Source: Prevotella micans DSM 21469 = JCM 16134 | GTDB taxonomy: Bacteria > Bacteroidota > Bacteroidia > Bacteroidales > Bacteroidaceae | Direction: 5' to 3' | DNA: 61,957 nt | Assembly: GCF_000614105.1 (NCBI RefSeq) | Contig: NZ_BAKH01000007.1 | Span: 1 to 61,957 of the forward strand | Shown: piece by piece, positions 45,653 through 55,025 of the stretch | Numbering within the stretch: the stretch's first letter is position 1 | Layout of the letters: each line of letters starts with the position of its first letter | Position numbers and translations under genes: made by a program | The notes under the pieces: model-generated | What the model saw: only the letters and a program-made list of their open reading frames with translations | What the model was told of the DNA's origin: nothing | The model's database searches: none

Positions 45653-47385
45653 AAAAGCAGTTTACGGTCGCGAAGTGCAGCCGGAATTGTCCACTTCTCG
45701 GGTACGAATTTCCAGTTGCCTAGCGGTTTCGGATTCATCTCGCCGGCTTTCTTGATTTCTTCGATTAGATAGTACCGCTGGTCGCGCTCACTTTTCCAAA
45801 CTATTCGTCCTTTGAGTGCATCGTGAGCAATACCGGCTCCTTTAGTTAGGAGTTCGCCACCACCGTTACCGCGATAGCTGTTTATAGCGACATTGTAGAA
45901 CTTATTTTCGTCGAACGGTTCGCCGCTGCTCATTCGTATTATTCTTACCTTCTTGCCGTTGGGTTTGGTTACATCGACTTCATAATCTATTCCGGCAGCC
46001 GAGTCGAAGTTGAATGCCAGATTCTTGAATCCGGCTCGTTGTGAATCGTTCTTTGTATTAGCCAGAAGCAATAAGTGGTCGTCGGCGCTACGCATAGTGT
46101 TAGTCCACAGAGCATAGCTCATTTCGAGATATTGCTTTATTTCGCGTCCAGTTAGCCGCATCACATAGAGTCCGTTTTCATATTTGTAGAGCTTGAACAT
46201 GTCGGCAATCGTTATCGGACCGGCTTTTATTTCCGTATTGAACTGCAACGGCGCATTGAAAGCAATATCGGAATGTGTGATGTCGAGCTCGAGTTGAAGA
46301 ATAAGGTCGTTGAAAGCCGAACTGCCGAAATAGCAATCTTTGCTTGATATTGTTTCTTTGAAACGACCGATTTCCTCGGCAGACCATGCTTTTACCTCGT
46401 TGATTTCGTTTTTGAAATGTTCTTCGAACACACTGTCGGGTTCCAGTTTCCGAACATCAACTAGTTCGCCAGACTTTTCCTTTATCTCAAACCTCCCTTT
46501 TCGTTTCACCAATCTAACTGTTGCCAGCGCAACTCGCATAGCATTATTAGCCGGATTGAGACACAATACCGTTCGCCCGTCTTCGTGTTTCACTACTGAG
46601 TTGTGTATTGTGTGGTCGTGCCCGAAGAAAATTACGTCGAATCCCTGTACTTGTTTCGCCACCTGTTCAGCTGCATCCTCGTCGTAGGTTTCAGTTTTGA
46701 TTCCTCCGTTCCATCCCGAATGAAAGAGTCCTACGATTATATCGGGGTGCTCTTTTTTCTTTACCTCATCAATTGTTCGTTGTGCACACGACACGATTTC
46801 CTCGAAGCTTATACCGCTCCAAAGTTCTTCCTCAAGCCAATTAGGAATTGCGGGTGTGAGCATTCCGATGATGCTTATGCGCACGCCATTTCTCTTCACA
46901 ATCGTTGTATAGGGAAGAAAATAGGGCCGACCGCTTCTTGTGTTGATAACGTTAGCTCCGAGCAACGGGCAGGTAAGTTCATTTTTCCATTTATCATAGA
47001 CAGCATGCCCCGTTTCAAGGTCGTGATTACCGATGGTTGCAGCGTCGTACTTCATGAAATTCAGTACTTCAGCTGCGATATTATCTCGGTTGGTTTGTAC
47101 ATAGTTATAATAATATGATATGGGTTGTCCCTGAAGAATGTCTCCATTATCGAGTAGGCATACTGCATCGTTGCCAATCTTATTTCTTACGTTGTTTACA
47201 AATGTCATCACTCTGGCCATCGAACCTTTTGCTGGTTGTTTAGCCAGGAAATCATATGCAAAGAAAGCGCCATGAACATCCGATGTTGCTATCAATTTTA
47301 TGGTTGTTTCTGAGCCCTTATGTGCTGATAATACGGCACTGCTTGTAGTCAATAAAGTCATAGTTACAATGATGAATCGTTTCAT
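45595..47385 (-). CDS. Secreted bifunctional metallophosphatase/5'-nucleotidase
   Basis: This exported 596-residue enzyme removes phosphate from nucleotides outside the inner membrane. A signal peptide (MKRFIIVTMTLLTTSSAVLS) precedes the calcineurin-like domain: IATSDVHGAFFAYDF, LLDNGDILQGQP, IGNHDLETGHAVYDKW, VGLFHSGWNGG and FFGHDHTIHNS. The C-terminal 5'-nucleotidase domain has DIAFNAPLQFNTEIKAGPIT and NSYRGNGGGELLTKG. Its last residues (NDSTFQKNDSTFHQKR) are encoded by the 22-bp array, so the original stop may have been lost. The -7 element is at 47413-47421. Confidence 0.93.
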   Translation of the reverse strand: MKRFIIVTMTLLTTSSAVLSAHKGSETTIKLIATSDVHGAFFAYDFLAKQPAKGSMARVMTFVNNVRNKIGNDAVCLLDNGDILQGQPISYYYNYVQTNRDNIAAEVLNFMKYDAATIGNHDLETGHAVYDKWKNELTCPLLGANVINTRSGRPYFLPYTTIVKRNGVRISIIGMLTPAIPNWLEEELWSGISFEEIVSCAQRTIDEVKKKEHPDIIVGLFHSGWNGGIKTETYDEDAAEQVAKQVQGFDVIFFGHDHTIHNSVVKHEDGRTVLCLNPANNAMRVALATVRLVKRKGRFEIKEKSGELVDVRKLEPDSVFEEHFKNEINEVKAWSAEEIGRFKETISSKDCYFGSSAFNDLILQLELDITHSDIAFNAPLQFNTEIKAGPITIADMFKLYKYENGLYVMRLTGREIKQYLEMSYALWTNTMRSADDHLLLLANTKNDSQRAGFKNLAFNFDSAAGIDYEVDVTKPNGKKVRIIRMSSGEPFDENKFYNVAINSYRGNGGGELLTKGAGIAHDALKGRIVWKSERDQRYYLIEEIKKAGEMNPKPLGNWKFVPEKWTIPAALRDRKLLFGDNDSTFQKNDSTFHQKR

Positions 47386-47412
47386 ATTATGTTATTGAGT
47401 AAAATATTGCAT

Positions 47413-47421
47413 GCAAAAGTA
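47413..47421 (-). promoter_or_regulatory. -7 promoter element for the 5'-nucleotidase gene
   Basis: The minus strand reads TACTTTTGC (TAnnTTTG), 28 nt upstream of the ATG at 47385. Confidence 0.55.
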
Positions 47422-47557
47422 ACAATAAGTGCCTGTAAGCATATTATGTTCTCGTTGTATCTCCTTATTTTAAGTTTAGAAATCCGACGGTACCTTTTTT
47501 CTAAAGTTTAGTCATTTATTACATATAAATATTCGCATTAGTAGTCGTCTTAAAATA

Positions 47558-47590
47558 AGAACCGACATCTTTTTTAAGGATGTCGGTTCT
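47558..47590 (-). terminator. Terminator of the sigma-factor operon
   Basis: AGAACCGACATC and GATGTCGGTTCT form a perfect 12-bp stem with a 9-nt loop, 48 nt after the end of the second gene. The minus strand continues TTATTTTAAG. Confidence 0.75.
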
Positions 47591-47637
47591 GGTTGTTTTA
47601 TTAAACACGAATTGTTTATAGAGAAAGCATAAAATTT

Positions 47638-48108
47638 CTATTTGATGATTGGAGCCTCTGCCGGAGTATTGTGTTGCAGAGAGTCGGTTTTTGTAGAGTC
47701 GGCCTTTGCAACCGATGGGCCTTCTTGAGTTTTATTTATTCTAGCTGTGTTTGAAACGTTCTGTGTTGTGTTTTCTGTGAATGCATTCTGTATTGCGTTG
47801 CCGAGTGTCAGTATTATTGCTACAATAGCTGCGGCTTTAAAGAGGGGCATGAAGCGTTGGTGTATTGTGATAATGCATGCTTTGACCGGTTTTTCATTAA
47901 TAATGGACAGGATTTTTTTGTCAAAATCGTCGTTTAATTTGACAGTATCTTTCTCGGAATGTTCGTAAATGAATAAATCTTTATAAGATACCAAACCTAC
48001 AGGAACATTCTTTTGTGAGAAGAATGTACGTAGGATTTTCTCTTCTTGAAGTGAGGTTTCGCAGTGCCAATAACGCTCCAGCAATTGCTCTATATACTTA
48101 TAATCCAT
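47638..48108 (-). CDS. Probable membrane partner of the ECF sigma factor
   Basis: A 156-residue protein with a soluble N-terminus (YIEQLLERYWHCETSLQEEK), one transmembrane helix (FKAAAIVAIILTLGNAI, about 90-106) and a Ser/Thr/Asn-rich outer tail. The arrangement is that of single-span anti-sigma-type proteins of Bacteroidales sigma operons. It overlaps the sigma gene by 11 nt, so the two are coupled. Regulation of that sigma factor is inferred from position and topology only. Confidence 0.7.
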   Translation of the reverse strand: MDYKYIEQLLERYWHCETSLQEEKILRTFFSQKNVPVGLVSYKDLFIYEHSEKDTVKLNDDFDKKILSIINEKPVKACIITIHQRFMPLFKAAAIVAIILTLGNAIQNAFTENTTQNVSNTARINKTQEGPSVAKADSTKTDSLQHNTPAEAPIIK

Positions 48109-48610
48109 AATCTTCTATTTTCTTGTATTTCTGCTTTACAGTTTGACGTGCTCGGAATATATTCACTTTGACTTGTTCTTCCGTTATATCAAGAATAGCA
48201 GCGATTTCTTTATATTGTTTCCCCTCAAAATCGCGTAGTTGCATGCAACTACGTTGTTTTTCTGGAAGTGAGTCGACGATTTCTTTTATGAGCCGAACTT
48301 TATCCCGCTGAATCATTCTGTCTTGCGGAGTATATGAGGTTTGCGGTTCATCTATGTTCACATCCTCAAGGGAGTTATTGTTGTTGTCTCTGAGTTTGCT
48401 TCGATCGAGTGCTAGATTATGGCATATTTTCAAACTGAATGCTTCGATCGATTCTATTGTTTCCCAGTCGGTGTGTTTATTCCAAACCTTTATCAGTGTA
48501 TCTTGCACGATGTCTTCTGCTTCTGCACTATCGAGAGTTATACGGAAAGCCAATCTAAAGAGCTGATTCTTCATTGGCAGTATATCGTTTCGGAAACTTA
48601 TCTTGTTCAT
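48098..48610 (-). CDS. ECF-type RNA polymerase sigma-70 factor
   Basis: This 170-residue alternative sigma factor directs RNA polymerase to a small regulon. Region 2 is RLAFRITLDSAEAEDIVQDT and LIKVWNKHTDW. Region 4 is LPEKQRSCMQLRDFEGKQYK and EIAAILDITEEQVKVNIFRA, with a helix-turn-helix. Its target promoters and signal are unknown. It is the first gene of a two-gene operon with the membrane protein that follows. Confidence 0.92.
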   Translation of the reverse strand: MNKISFRNDILPMKNQLFRLAFRITLDSAEAEDIVQDTLIKVWNKHTDWETIESIEAFSLKICHNLALDRSKLRDNNNNSLEDVNIDEPQTSYTPQDRMIQRDKVRLIKEIVDSLPEKQRSCMQLRDFEGKQYKEIAAILDITEEQVKVNIFRARQTVKQKYKKIEDYGL

Positions 48611-48691
48611 TCTCTCTATTTCAATGACGATTTTGATAGGGATATTGTTACAAGCAAGATGTGTTTTAACTTTATTTTAGAATGTTGTATA

Positions 48692-50584
48692 TTATTCGAG
48701 GTAGGTATATCCGTATAATCCGCTACGATAGTTGCTGAGGAATTCTTTTCCTTCTTCGAGTGATATTCTGCCCTGTTTGACGCTTTTTGTAACCCATATT
48801 TCTAGTTGGCGAACTAGTTTTTTGGGGTTATACTGTACGTATTCCAACACTTCTTCTACAGTTTCACCATCGAATATTTGATCTATGTGATAAGAACCAT
48901 CTTTCACAGAAACATGTACTGCATTTGTGTCGCCGAAAAGATTATGCATGTCGCCGAGTATTTCCTGGTAGGCTCCGATGAGGAATACTCCGAGGTAATA
49001 TGGTTCCGTGCGTTTTAGTGGATGTACGGGTAAGACGTGTCCAATACGATTACCGGTAACAAAGTTGGTTATTTTCCCGTCACTATCGCAGGTAATGTCT
49101 TGTAGGGTTGCATTTCTCGAAGGGCATTCGTTTAGTCTTTGGATTGGCATAACAGGAAACAGTTGGTCTATAGCCCAACTGTCGGGCAGAGATTGGAAGA
49201 GCGAGAAGTTACAGAAATATTTATCTGCTAATAGTTTATCGAGATTACGAAGCTCTTCTGGGACATGTTTCATGTTCTTTGCGATGTTATTGATTTCATG
49301 ACAAACGCTCCAGTACATCGCTTCTATTTCGGCCCTAGTTTTAAGGTCTACCATTCCATGTGAGAAAAGTTCGAGTGCTTCTTCACGGATCTGTTCTGCA
49401 TCGTGCCAATCTTCAAGCATGTTTCGTGAGTCAATATTGTCCCAAATATCGTATAGGTCACGTACTAATTGATGGTCGGATTCTTTTGCTTCAAATTCTT
49501 CAGGCATTTCGGGTAGAGAGGCTGTTTCCAACACGTCTATGATAAGCACTGAATGGTGTGCAGCTAAGCTTCTTCCGCTTTCGGTGATGATATTTGGATG
49601 TTCTATTTCACTTTTATTTGCAGCATCGACGAATGCATATACACAATCGTTCACATACTCCTGGATACTATAGTTTACAGAGCTTCCACTGTTTGATGAG
49701 CGTGTCCCGTCATAGTCGACTCCTAATCCACCACCACAATCAACGAAATCAACATTATATCCCATTTTTCGGAGATTGACATAATATTGTGCTGCTTCTG
49801 TAAGCGCAGTTTGAATGCGACGTATCTTGGTTATTTGTGAGCCAATATGGAAATGAATAAGTCGCAGACTATCGTGCAAACCTTTTTCGTCGAGAGTGGT
49901 CAAGGCTTGCAGAAGTTCTGAGGAGGTTAGTCCGAATTTCGAAGCATCACCTCCACTTTCAGCCCATTTACCCGAGCCACTTGAAGCGAGTTTGATTCTG
50001 ATTCCGAGATTCGGCTTGACGTTGAGCTTTTTTGCAGCTTGCGCTATGATATCTATTTCGTTGAGCTTTTCAACGACAATAAAGATGCGTTTCCCCATCT
50101 TTTGGGCCAACAAAGCAAGCTCAATATAGCTTTGGTCTTTATATCCATTGCAGATTATTAGAGAATCGCTTTGACACTGCACAGCAATGACGGCGTGAAG
50201 TTCTGGCTTTGAACCGGCCTCCAATCCGAGGTTGAATTTGCGACCGTGCGAAATAATCTCCTCCACGACCGGTTGCATCTGGTTCACCTTTATGGGATAG
50301 ATGATGAAGTTCTCACCTTTATAATCATACTTCTGTTTGGCCTTCTCAAAACAATATGATGTTTTTTCAATGCGACTGTCTAGAATGTCCGGGAAACGCA
50401 ACAATACTGGAGGAGTTACGTCGCGGAGGATAAGTTCATCCATGATATCGCGGAGATCAATTTCAGTGTTGTTTTTGCATGGTGTGACATAGATATCACC
50501 TTTCGAATTGATTCCGAAATAGGATGTTCCCCAGCCGCTTATATTATATAGTTCTTTCGAATCTTCTATTGTCCATTTCTTCAT
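48692..50584 (-). CDS. speA: Biosynthetic arginine decarboxylase
   Basis: SpeA decarboxylates arginine to agmatine, the start of polyamine synthesis. The 630-residue length is normal. The PLP lysine lies in IIYPIKVNQMQPVVEEI near the N-terminus. KPNLGIRIKLASSGSGKWAE, LIHFHIGSQITKIRRI, FVDCGGGLGVDYDGTRSS and the C-terminal VFLIGAYQEILGDMHNLFGD are diagnostic of the fold III PLP enzymes. It lies 18 nt after aroK, in a topA-aroK-speA operon. Confidence 0.96.
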   Translation of the reverse strand: MKKWTIEDSKELYNISGWGTSYFGINSKGDIYVTPCKNNTEIDLRDIMDELILRDVTPPVLLRFPDILDSRIEKTSYCFEKAKQKYDYKGENFIIYPIKVNQMQPVVEEIISHGRKFNLGLEAGSKPELHAVIAVQCQSDSLIICNGYKDQSYIELALLAQKMGKRIFIVVEKLNEIDIIAQAAKKLNVKPNLGIRIKLASSGSGKWAESGGDASKFGLTSSELLQALTTLDEKGLHDSLRLIHFHIGSQITKIRRIQTALTEAAQYYVNLRKMGYNVDFVDCGGGLGVDYDGTRSSNSGSSVNYSIQEYVNDCVYAFVDAANKSEIEHPNIITESGRSLAAHHSVLIIDVLETASLPEMPEEFEAKESDHQLVRDLYDIWDNIDSRNMLEDWHDAEQIREEALELFSHGMVDLKTRAEIEAMYWSVCHEINNIAKNMKHVPEELRNLDKLLADKYFCNFSLFQSLPDSWAIDQLFPVMPIQRLNECPSRNATLQDITCDSDGKITNFVTGNRIGHVLPVHPLKRTEPYYLGVFLIGAYQEILGDMHNLFGDTNAVHVSVKDGSYHIDQIFDGETVEEVLEYVQYNPKKLVRQLEIWVTKSVKQGRISLEEGKEFLSNYRSGLYGYTYLE

Positions 50585-50602
50585 TAGATACGAGTGTTTT
50601 AT

Positions 50603-51175
50603 TTAATTGTCGTGTTTGTCGGCTTTACAGAAAAGCAAGCTATGTATCTGCTCAACCGAAGTTTGAATTTTTTCGTAGTTGTCCAATAGGCTTACGTCAA
50701 GAATGTACTGTGCCTTTTCATAGAAAGGTGTACGATTTGTGAGTTGTTCAACGATAAATTCTTTCATTTCTTGCTCGCTCTTATCTAAGATCAATGGTCT
50801 TATACTCTTACCCATTTTGAGATGTCTGAGAAGGACTTTAGGCTCAGCTTTCAGATAAACTGTTTTGCCCTGATTGTTGAGATAATCCATATTATCATAA
50901 AAGCAAGGTGTTCCACCACCGCATGAAACAACCACGTTCTCGAACTCTGCAACTTCGTGTAGCATATTGTGTTCTATGGTGCGAAATCCTTCTTCGCCTC
51001 GTTCGTCGAACAGTTGTTTGACAGTTTTTCGCATACGACTTTCGATATACCAATCTAAATCGTAGAATGCAAAACCTACCCGTTTTGCCAGTTCTATTCC
51101 TACAGTTGTTTTTCCGGAACCCATATAGCCGATGATGATTACTCTAGTTACTTCGGTTTCTGTGGCTTTTATCAT
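50603..51175 (-). CDS. aroK: Shikimate kinase
   Basis: AroK phosphorylates shikimate in the aromatic pathway, linking to the DAHP synthase gene at 15 kb. The Walker A is IIGYMGSGKTTVGIELAKR, followed by YDLDWYIESRM (the D-x-D site), the GFRTIEHNML helix, VSCGGGTPCF (Walker B region) and the lid KMGKSIRPL. It has 190 residues, starts 20 nt after topA and ends 18 nt before speA. Confidence 0.95.
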   Translation of the reverse strand: MIKATETEVTRVIIIGYMGSGKTTVGIELAKRVGFAFYDLDWYIESRMRKTVKQLFDERGEEGFRTIEHNMLHEVAEFENVVVSCGGGTPCFYDNMDYLNNQGKTVYLKAEPKVLLRHLKMGKSIRPLILDKSEQEMKEFIVEQLTNRTPFYEKAQYILDVSLLDNYEKIQTSVEQIHSLLFCKADKHDN

Positions 51176-51195
51176 GATGTTTGGAATATTTATGT

Positions 51196-53547
51196 TTATT
51201 GTTTCTTTCCTCTTCTTGGCTTAGGTTCGGGGGCATTCTTTACGATATCCACGCATTGTTCGTAGGTGAGTTCGGATGCTTTTTCATGAAAATTCTTTGG
51301 GATGCGATAGTTCTTACCGTTGTGTAAAATATATGGTCCATATTTGCCGTTCATCACCTCCATATTTTCATCTTCTTCGAATTTTTTGATGTGACGTTGA
51401 GCCTCCAGAGCACGTTTATTCTGGATTAAATGAATAGCTGTGTTTAGCGAAATTGTGAACGGGTCTTCTTCTTTAGGAATCGAAACATATTTTTTGTCGT
51501 GCAACACATAAGGACCGAAACGACCGGTTCCAATAATTATATCTGCTCCTTCAAACTGTCCAACTGTTCTGGGTAGTTTGAAAAGCTCGAGGGCTTCTTC
51601 TAATGTTATGGTTTCCATGCTTTTGCTTGAAGGAATTTGCGAAAAGCGGGGCTTTTCCTCGTCGTCAGCTGTGCCTATTTGAATAACAGGACCATAGCGA
51701 CCTATTTTCACGAACACTGGTTTATTTGTTTTAGGATCTATTCCTAATTGACGCTCGCCTGCCTTATGTTCTGAACGGGTATTCATAACCGAATCAACTT
51801 CGGGTGCGAAGTTTTTATAGAAACTCAGCATTTCTTTATGCCATTCGGCCTTACCTTCAGAAATCTTATCGAAATCCTGCTCTATTTTCGCCGTGAAATT
51901 ATAGTCCATAATATTTGGGAAGTGCCCGAGTAGGAAATCAGTTACGACTATTCCGATATCAGTGGGGATTAGTTTGCCTTTATCGGCCCCAGCCATTTCT
52001 GTTTTGATGCATGAATTGATTTGTGAATCTTGAAGCGTGTCTACAACATACTCCCGTTTCGTTCCTTCTTTATCGCCTTTCTGAACATATCCCCGTTGTT
52101 GAATTGTCGATATGGTAGGAGCATAGGTCGATGGGCGTCCGATTCCCAATTCTTCTAGCTTATGTACCAAGCTAGCTTCTGTGTATCGGTTTGGTCCCAT
52201 TGAATGGCGTTCAGTCGAAACGATTTTGTGACGTTCTAGTTCTTCTCCTTCGTGCATCGAGGGTAGGATGTGCGATTCTTCTTCGTCCTGTTCGTCGTCG
52301 TCTTTCGATTCGCGATAGACTTTTAGGAATCCGTCGAAAACCATCGTTTCACCTACGACGATGAACTGCAAATCTTTTAGGGCGTTCTTCTCTGATTCGG
52401 GAGTTATGCTGATGCTAACGGTTGTTTTTTCAATCTGTGCGTCAACCATCTGCGATGCGGCTGTGCGTTTCCAAATCAAGTCATAGAGACGTTTTTCCTG
52501 ATTGGTTCCTTCTATCGCGGTTGTTTTCATATAGGTGGGACGAATGGCTTCGTGTGCTTCCTGAGCACCTTTACTATTGGTATGATATTGTCGTACTTTA
52601 CTATAATTCTCTCCATAGAGTCGGGTAATTTCTTCCTTGCTCGTGTTTATGGCTAAGCCTGAAAGATTCACACTATCTGTTCGCATATAGGTTATTCGAC
52701 CGGCTTCGTAGAGGCGTTGGGCAACCATCATGGTTTGGGCTACGGTAAATCCCAGTTTACGAGCTGCTTCCTGTTGCAGGGTTGAGGTTGTGAATGGTGG
52801 AGCAGGGGTGCGTTTCAACGGTTTTTTGGTAATTGACGAAACGATGAAATGCCCGTTTTTGCATTGTTCCAAAAATGCCAATGCTTCTTCATTATTTGAG
52901 AAGCGTTTGTTCAGTTCTGCATGTATTTCACTCTTTGTACTATCTTGATTTTCAATTACGAACACTGCATTAACCCTGTAATATGCCTCTGATTTAAAGT
53001 TTTGTATTTCGCGCTCGCGTTCAACGATTAGTCTTACGGCTACGCTTTGCACACGACCTGCACTGAGGGCTGGTTTGACTTTACGCCATAGTACCGGCGA
53101 GAGTTTGAAACCTACCAAGCGATCGAGAACCCGGCGTGCTTGTTGTGCGTTGACAAGATTCATGTTTAGGTGGCGTGGGTGTTCGATGGCTTCGAGGATT
53201 GCAGGTTTGGTTATTTCGTGAAAGACTATACGATTTGTGTTTTTTTCGTCGAGTTCGAGTACTTCGCACAAATGCCAGCTTATGGCTTCTCCTTCGCGGT
53301 CTTCATCGGATGCGAGCCAGACTTTTTTTGCGGTTTTTGCATTTTTCTTCAGTTCGCTGACGACTTTTTTCTTTTCGTCAGGCACCTCGTAGTCGGGCAT
53401 TAGGGTGTCGACATCTATGCTAAGTTCTTTTTTTTTCAAGTCGCGAATGTGTCCGTATGACGACATCACTTTATAATCTTTTCCCAGGAATTTTTCGATG
53501 GTTTTGGCTTTCGCCGGACTCTCGACAATCACTAAATTTTCTTGCAT
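51196..53547 (-). CDS. topA: DNA topoisomerase I
   Basis: TopA relaxes negative supercoils. The start at 53547 (MQENLVIVESPAKAKTIEKF) is the family start; the longer frame passes through the promoter. The Toprim domain has VWLASDEDREGEAISWHL, the active tyrosine is in ITYMRTDSVNLS, and GRPSTYAPTISTIQQRGYV follows. Instead of C4 zinc fingers, the C-terminus has repeated lysine-rich modules with the pattern KIGRYGPVIQIG, GTGRFGPYVLHD and MNGKYGPYILHN. The length of 783 residues is normal for Bacteroidota. Confidence 0.96.
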   Translation of the reverse strand: MQENLVIVESPAKAKTIEKFLGKDYKVMSSYGHIRDLKKKELSIDVDTLMPDYEVPDEKKKVVSELKKNAKTAKKVWLASDEDREGEAISWHLCEVLELDEKNTNRIVFHEITKPAILEAIEHPRHLNMNLVNAQQARRVLDRLVGFKLSPVLWRKVKPALSAGRVQSVAVRLIVEREREIQNFKSEAYYRVNAVFVIENQDSTKSEIHAELNKRFSNNEEALAFLEQCKNGHFIVSSITKKPLKRTPAPPFTTSTLQQEAARKLGFTVAQTMMVAQRLYEAGRITYMRTDSVNLSGLAINTSKEEITRLYGENYSKVRQYHTNSKGAQEAHEAIRPTYMKTTAIEGTNQEKRLYDLIWKRTAASQMVDAQIEKTTVSISITPESEKNALKDLQFIVVGETMVFDGFLKVYRESKDDDEQDEEESHILPSMHEGEELERHKIVSTERHSMGPNRYTEASLVHKLEELGIGRPSTYAPTISTIQQRGYVQKGDKEGTKREYVVDTLQDSQINSCIKTEMAGADKGKLIPTDIGIVVTDFLLGHFPNIMDYNFTAKIEQDFDKISEGKAEWHKEMLSFYKNFAPEVDSVMNTRSEHKAGERQLGIDPKTNKPVFVKIGRYGPVIQIGTADDEEKPRFSQIPSSKSMETITLEEALELFKLPRTVGQFEGADIIIGTGRFGPYVLHDKKYVSIPKEEDPFTISLNTAIHLIQNKRALEAQRHIKKFEEDENMEVMNGKYGPYILHNGKNYRIPKNFHEKASELTYEQCVDIVKNAPEPKPRRGKKQ

Positions 53548-53575
53548 AACAATCAGTATAACATTTCTTAAGGGC

Positions 53576-53584
53576 GCAAAAGTA
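53576..53584 (-). promoter_or_regulatory. -7 promoter element for topA-aroK-speA
   Basis: The minus strand reads TACTTTTGC (TAnnTTTG), 29 nt upstream of the ATG at 53547. It supports that start over 53604. Confidence 0.6.
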
Positions 53585-53866
53585 GCTAAACTTTCTACTT
53601 GCACTAATCTTTTCTAGAATTTTAATTGGGTGCCTGTTTATTATTATTACGGGTCATTGAAGTCTGTTCTTATATACTGGTTTTGGATAAGAGAACTTAT
53701 GTTGGCTGTCAGTTTGGTAGTTCGAATGCTGTTTTTGGAAACCTCGGAACGCTGTGTTCCAGCAATTACGTTCATAAAATCATTCATTTCTTAGCAGTAA
53801 ACTTGCATAACCTAAACCTTGCTTTTTCCGGAACGATGCATTTTGCAAACCCGACACCAATAAAGC

Positions 53867-54373
53867 TCAACATTTGAATTTATAGTCGCTTATTCCGGCA
53901 AGTTCCTTATTTGCTTGTTCTATTTTCAAACCGAGAGACGATTTCCAAATCTTCACCTTCTGGGTAATCTGTTCATCACCTAAAGATATCATCTCGGCAG
54001 CCAGTATGGCAGCATTTTGTGCACCGTTCACACCAACCGTGGCCACCGGAATTCCGGGTGGCATCTGAACAATCGATAGCAGAGAGTCCAAGCCGTCGAG
54101 CATTCCTTTTATTGGTACTCCGATAACCGGCAACGATGTAGATGCGGCTATCACTCCTGGCAGAGCAGCAGCCATTCCGGCACCGGCAATAATCACTTTA
54201 ACTCCGCGGTGTTCGGCTTCGTGAGCGAATTGCTCCACAGCCTCTGGAGTACGGTGCGCAGAGAGAGCATTCATTTCGAACGGGATTTCTTGTTCTTCTA
54301 GCCATTTACAGGCTTTTTCCATCACGGGTAAGTCGCTTGTCGACCCCATGATTATACTAACTAAAGGTTTCAT
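53867..54373 (-). CDS. purE: 5-(carboxyamino)imidazole ribonucleotide mutase
   Basis: PurE converts N5-CAIR to CAIR in purine synthesis. [55 protein letters not shown] and the [10 protein letters not shown] loop are diagnostic. It has 168 residues. It is the last gene of the rpoN-PAP2-purE run, and the 262-bp gap after it toward topA holds no supported gene. Confidence 0.96.
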   Translation of the reverse strand: MKPLVSIIMGSTSDLPVMEKACKWLEEQEIPFEMNALSAHRTPEAVEQFAHEAEHRGVKVIIAGAGMAAALPGVIAASTSLPVIGVPIKGMLDGLDSLLSIVQMPPGIPVATVGVNGAQNAAILAAEMISLGDEQITQKVKIWKSSLGLKIEQANKELAGISDYKFKC

Positions 54374-54386
54374 TGATATTGATATT

Positions 54387-55004
54387 TTAAATGAGAATAA
54401 TCGTAATAAAAGAACTAACCAGTCCTAGTAATAAGCCGCATGTGACCTGTGTTTGACTGTGCTGACGTAAAATTATTCTGCTCGACCCAACCACTCCCGA
54501 TACCACAATGGTTAGGCATAGCCACCAAATTGGATTAAAATTCAGCAGTATCGAAAAAGCTAGTAAGGAACCCACTACACCGCCGACAGCCGCCGTGTGA
54601 GTCGAAATTTTCCACCACACATTTATCACCGCACACAGAATTTGAATCACGAGGGCTACCATTAGAATCGAAGTAAGAAGATGGGGTAGGTGCAGTCTGT
54701 TCATTATATAGAAACACGTCAGATAACACATAATCGACATCACATAGGGCACCATTCGTCGTTCACGTTGTCCGAGTTGAATGAGAGTCCAGCCATGGTA
54801 TGTCCTATAAATATGGATGAGAAGTGTAGGAATGAGAACCGTAAAAAGGTAAACCATCAAAACGAGCGACAGTTTGGTTTGCCACGGAAACATATTCAGA
54901 TAACTGAATATAAAAACAGCAATCACACCCATAACTGGTAAGTAAAAAGGTGTGATAAGCATACTAGCCACTCGGGCTGCGAGAATGATATTCTTTTCGG
55001 TCAT
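54387..55004 (-). CDS. PAP2-family membrane phosphatase-like protein
   Basis: A 205-residue integral membrane protein with about six hydrophobic segments. The region [11 protein letters not shown] and, near the end, [20 protein letters not shown] match the last two PAP2 motifs (S-x-x-H and S-R-x5-H). [12 protein letters not shown] could be the first, K-x6-RP-like, motif, but it is degenerate. It probably dephosphorylates a lipid such as phosphatidate or undecaprenyl pyrophosphate. It lies 13 nt before purE and 21 nt after rpoN. Confidence 0.82.
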   Translation of the reverse strand: MTEKNIILAARVASMLITPFYLPVMGVIAVFIFSYLNMFPWQTKLSLVLMVYLFTVLIPTLLIHIYRTYHGWTLIQLGQRERRMVPYVMSIMCYLTCFYIMNRLHLPHLLTSILMVALVIQILCAVINVWWKISTHTAAVGGVVGSLLAFSILLNFNPIWWLCLTIVVSGVVGSSRIILRQHSQTQVTCGLLLGLVSSFITIILI

Positions 55005-55025
55005 TATTTCTTTATGATGGCTTTT

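Noticed and set aside
53626..53877. 83-codon plus-strand ORF between purE and topA
   Set aside because: No family feature, overlaps the purE end and runs against the transcription of both neighbours.
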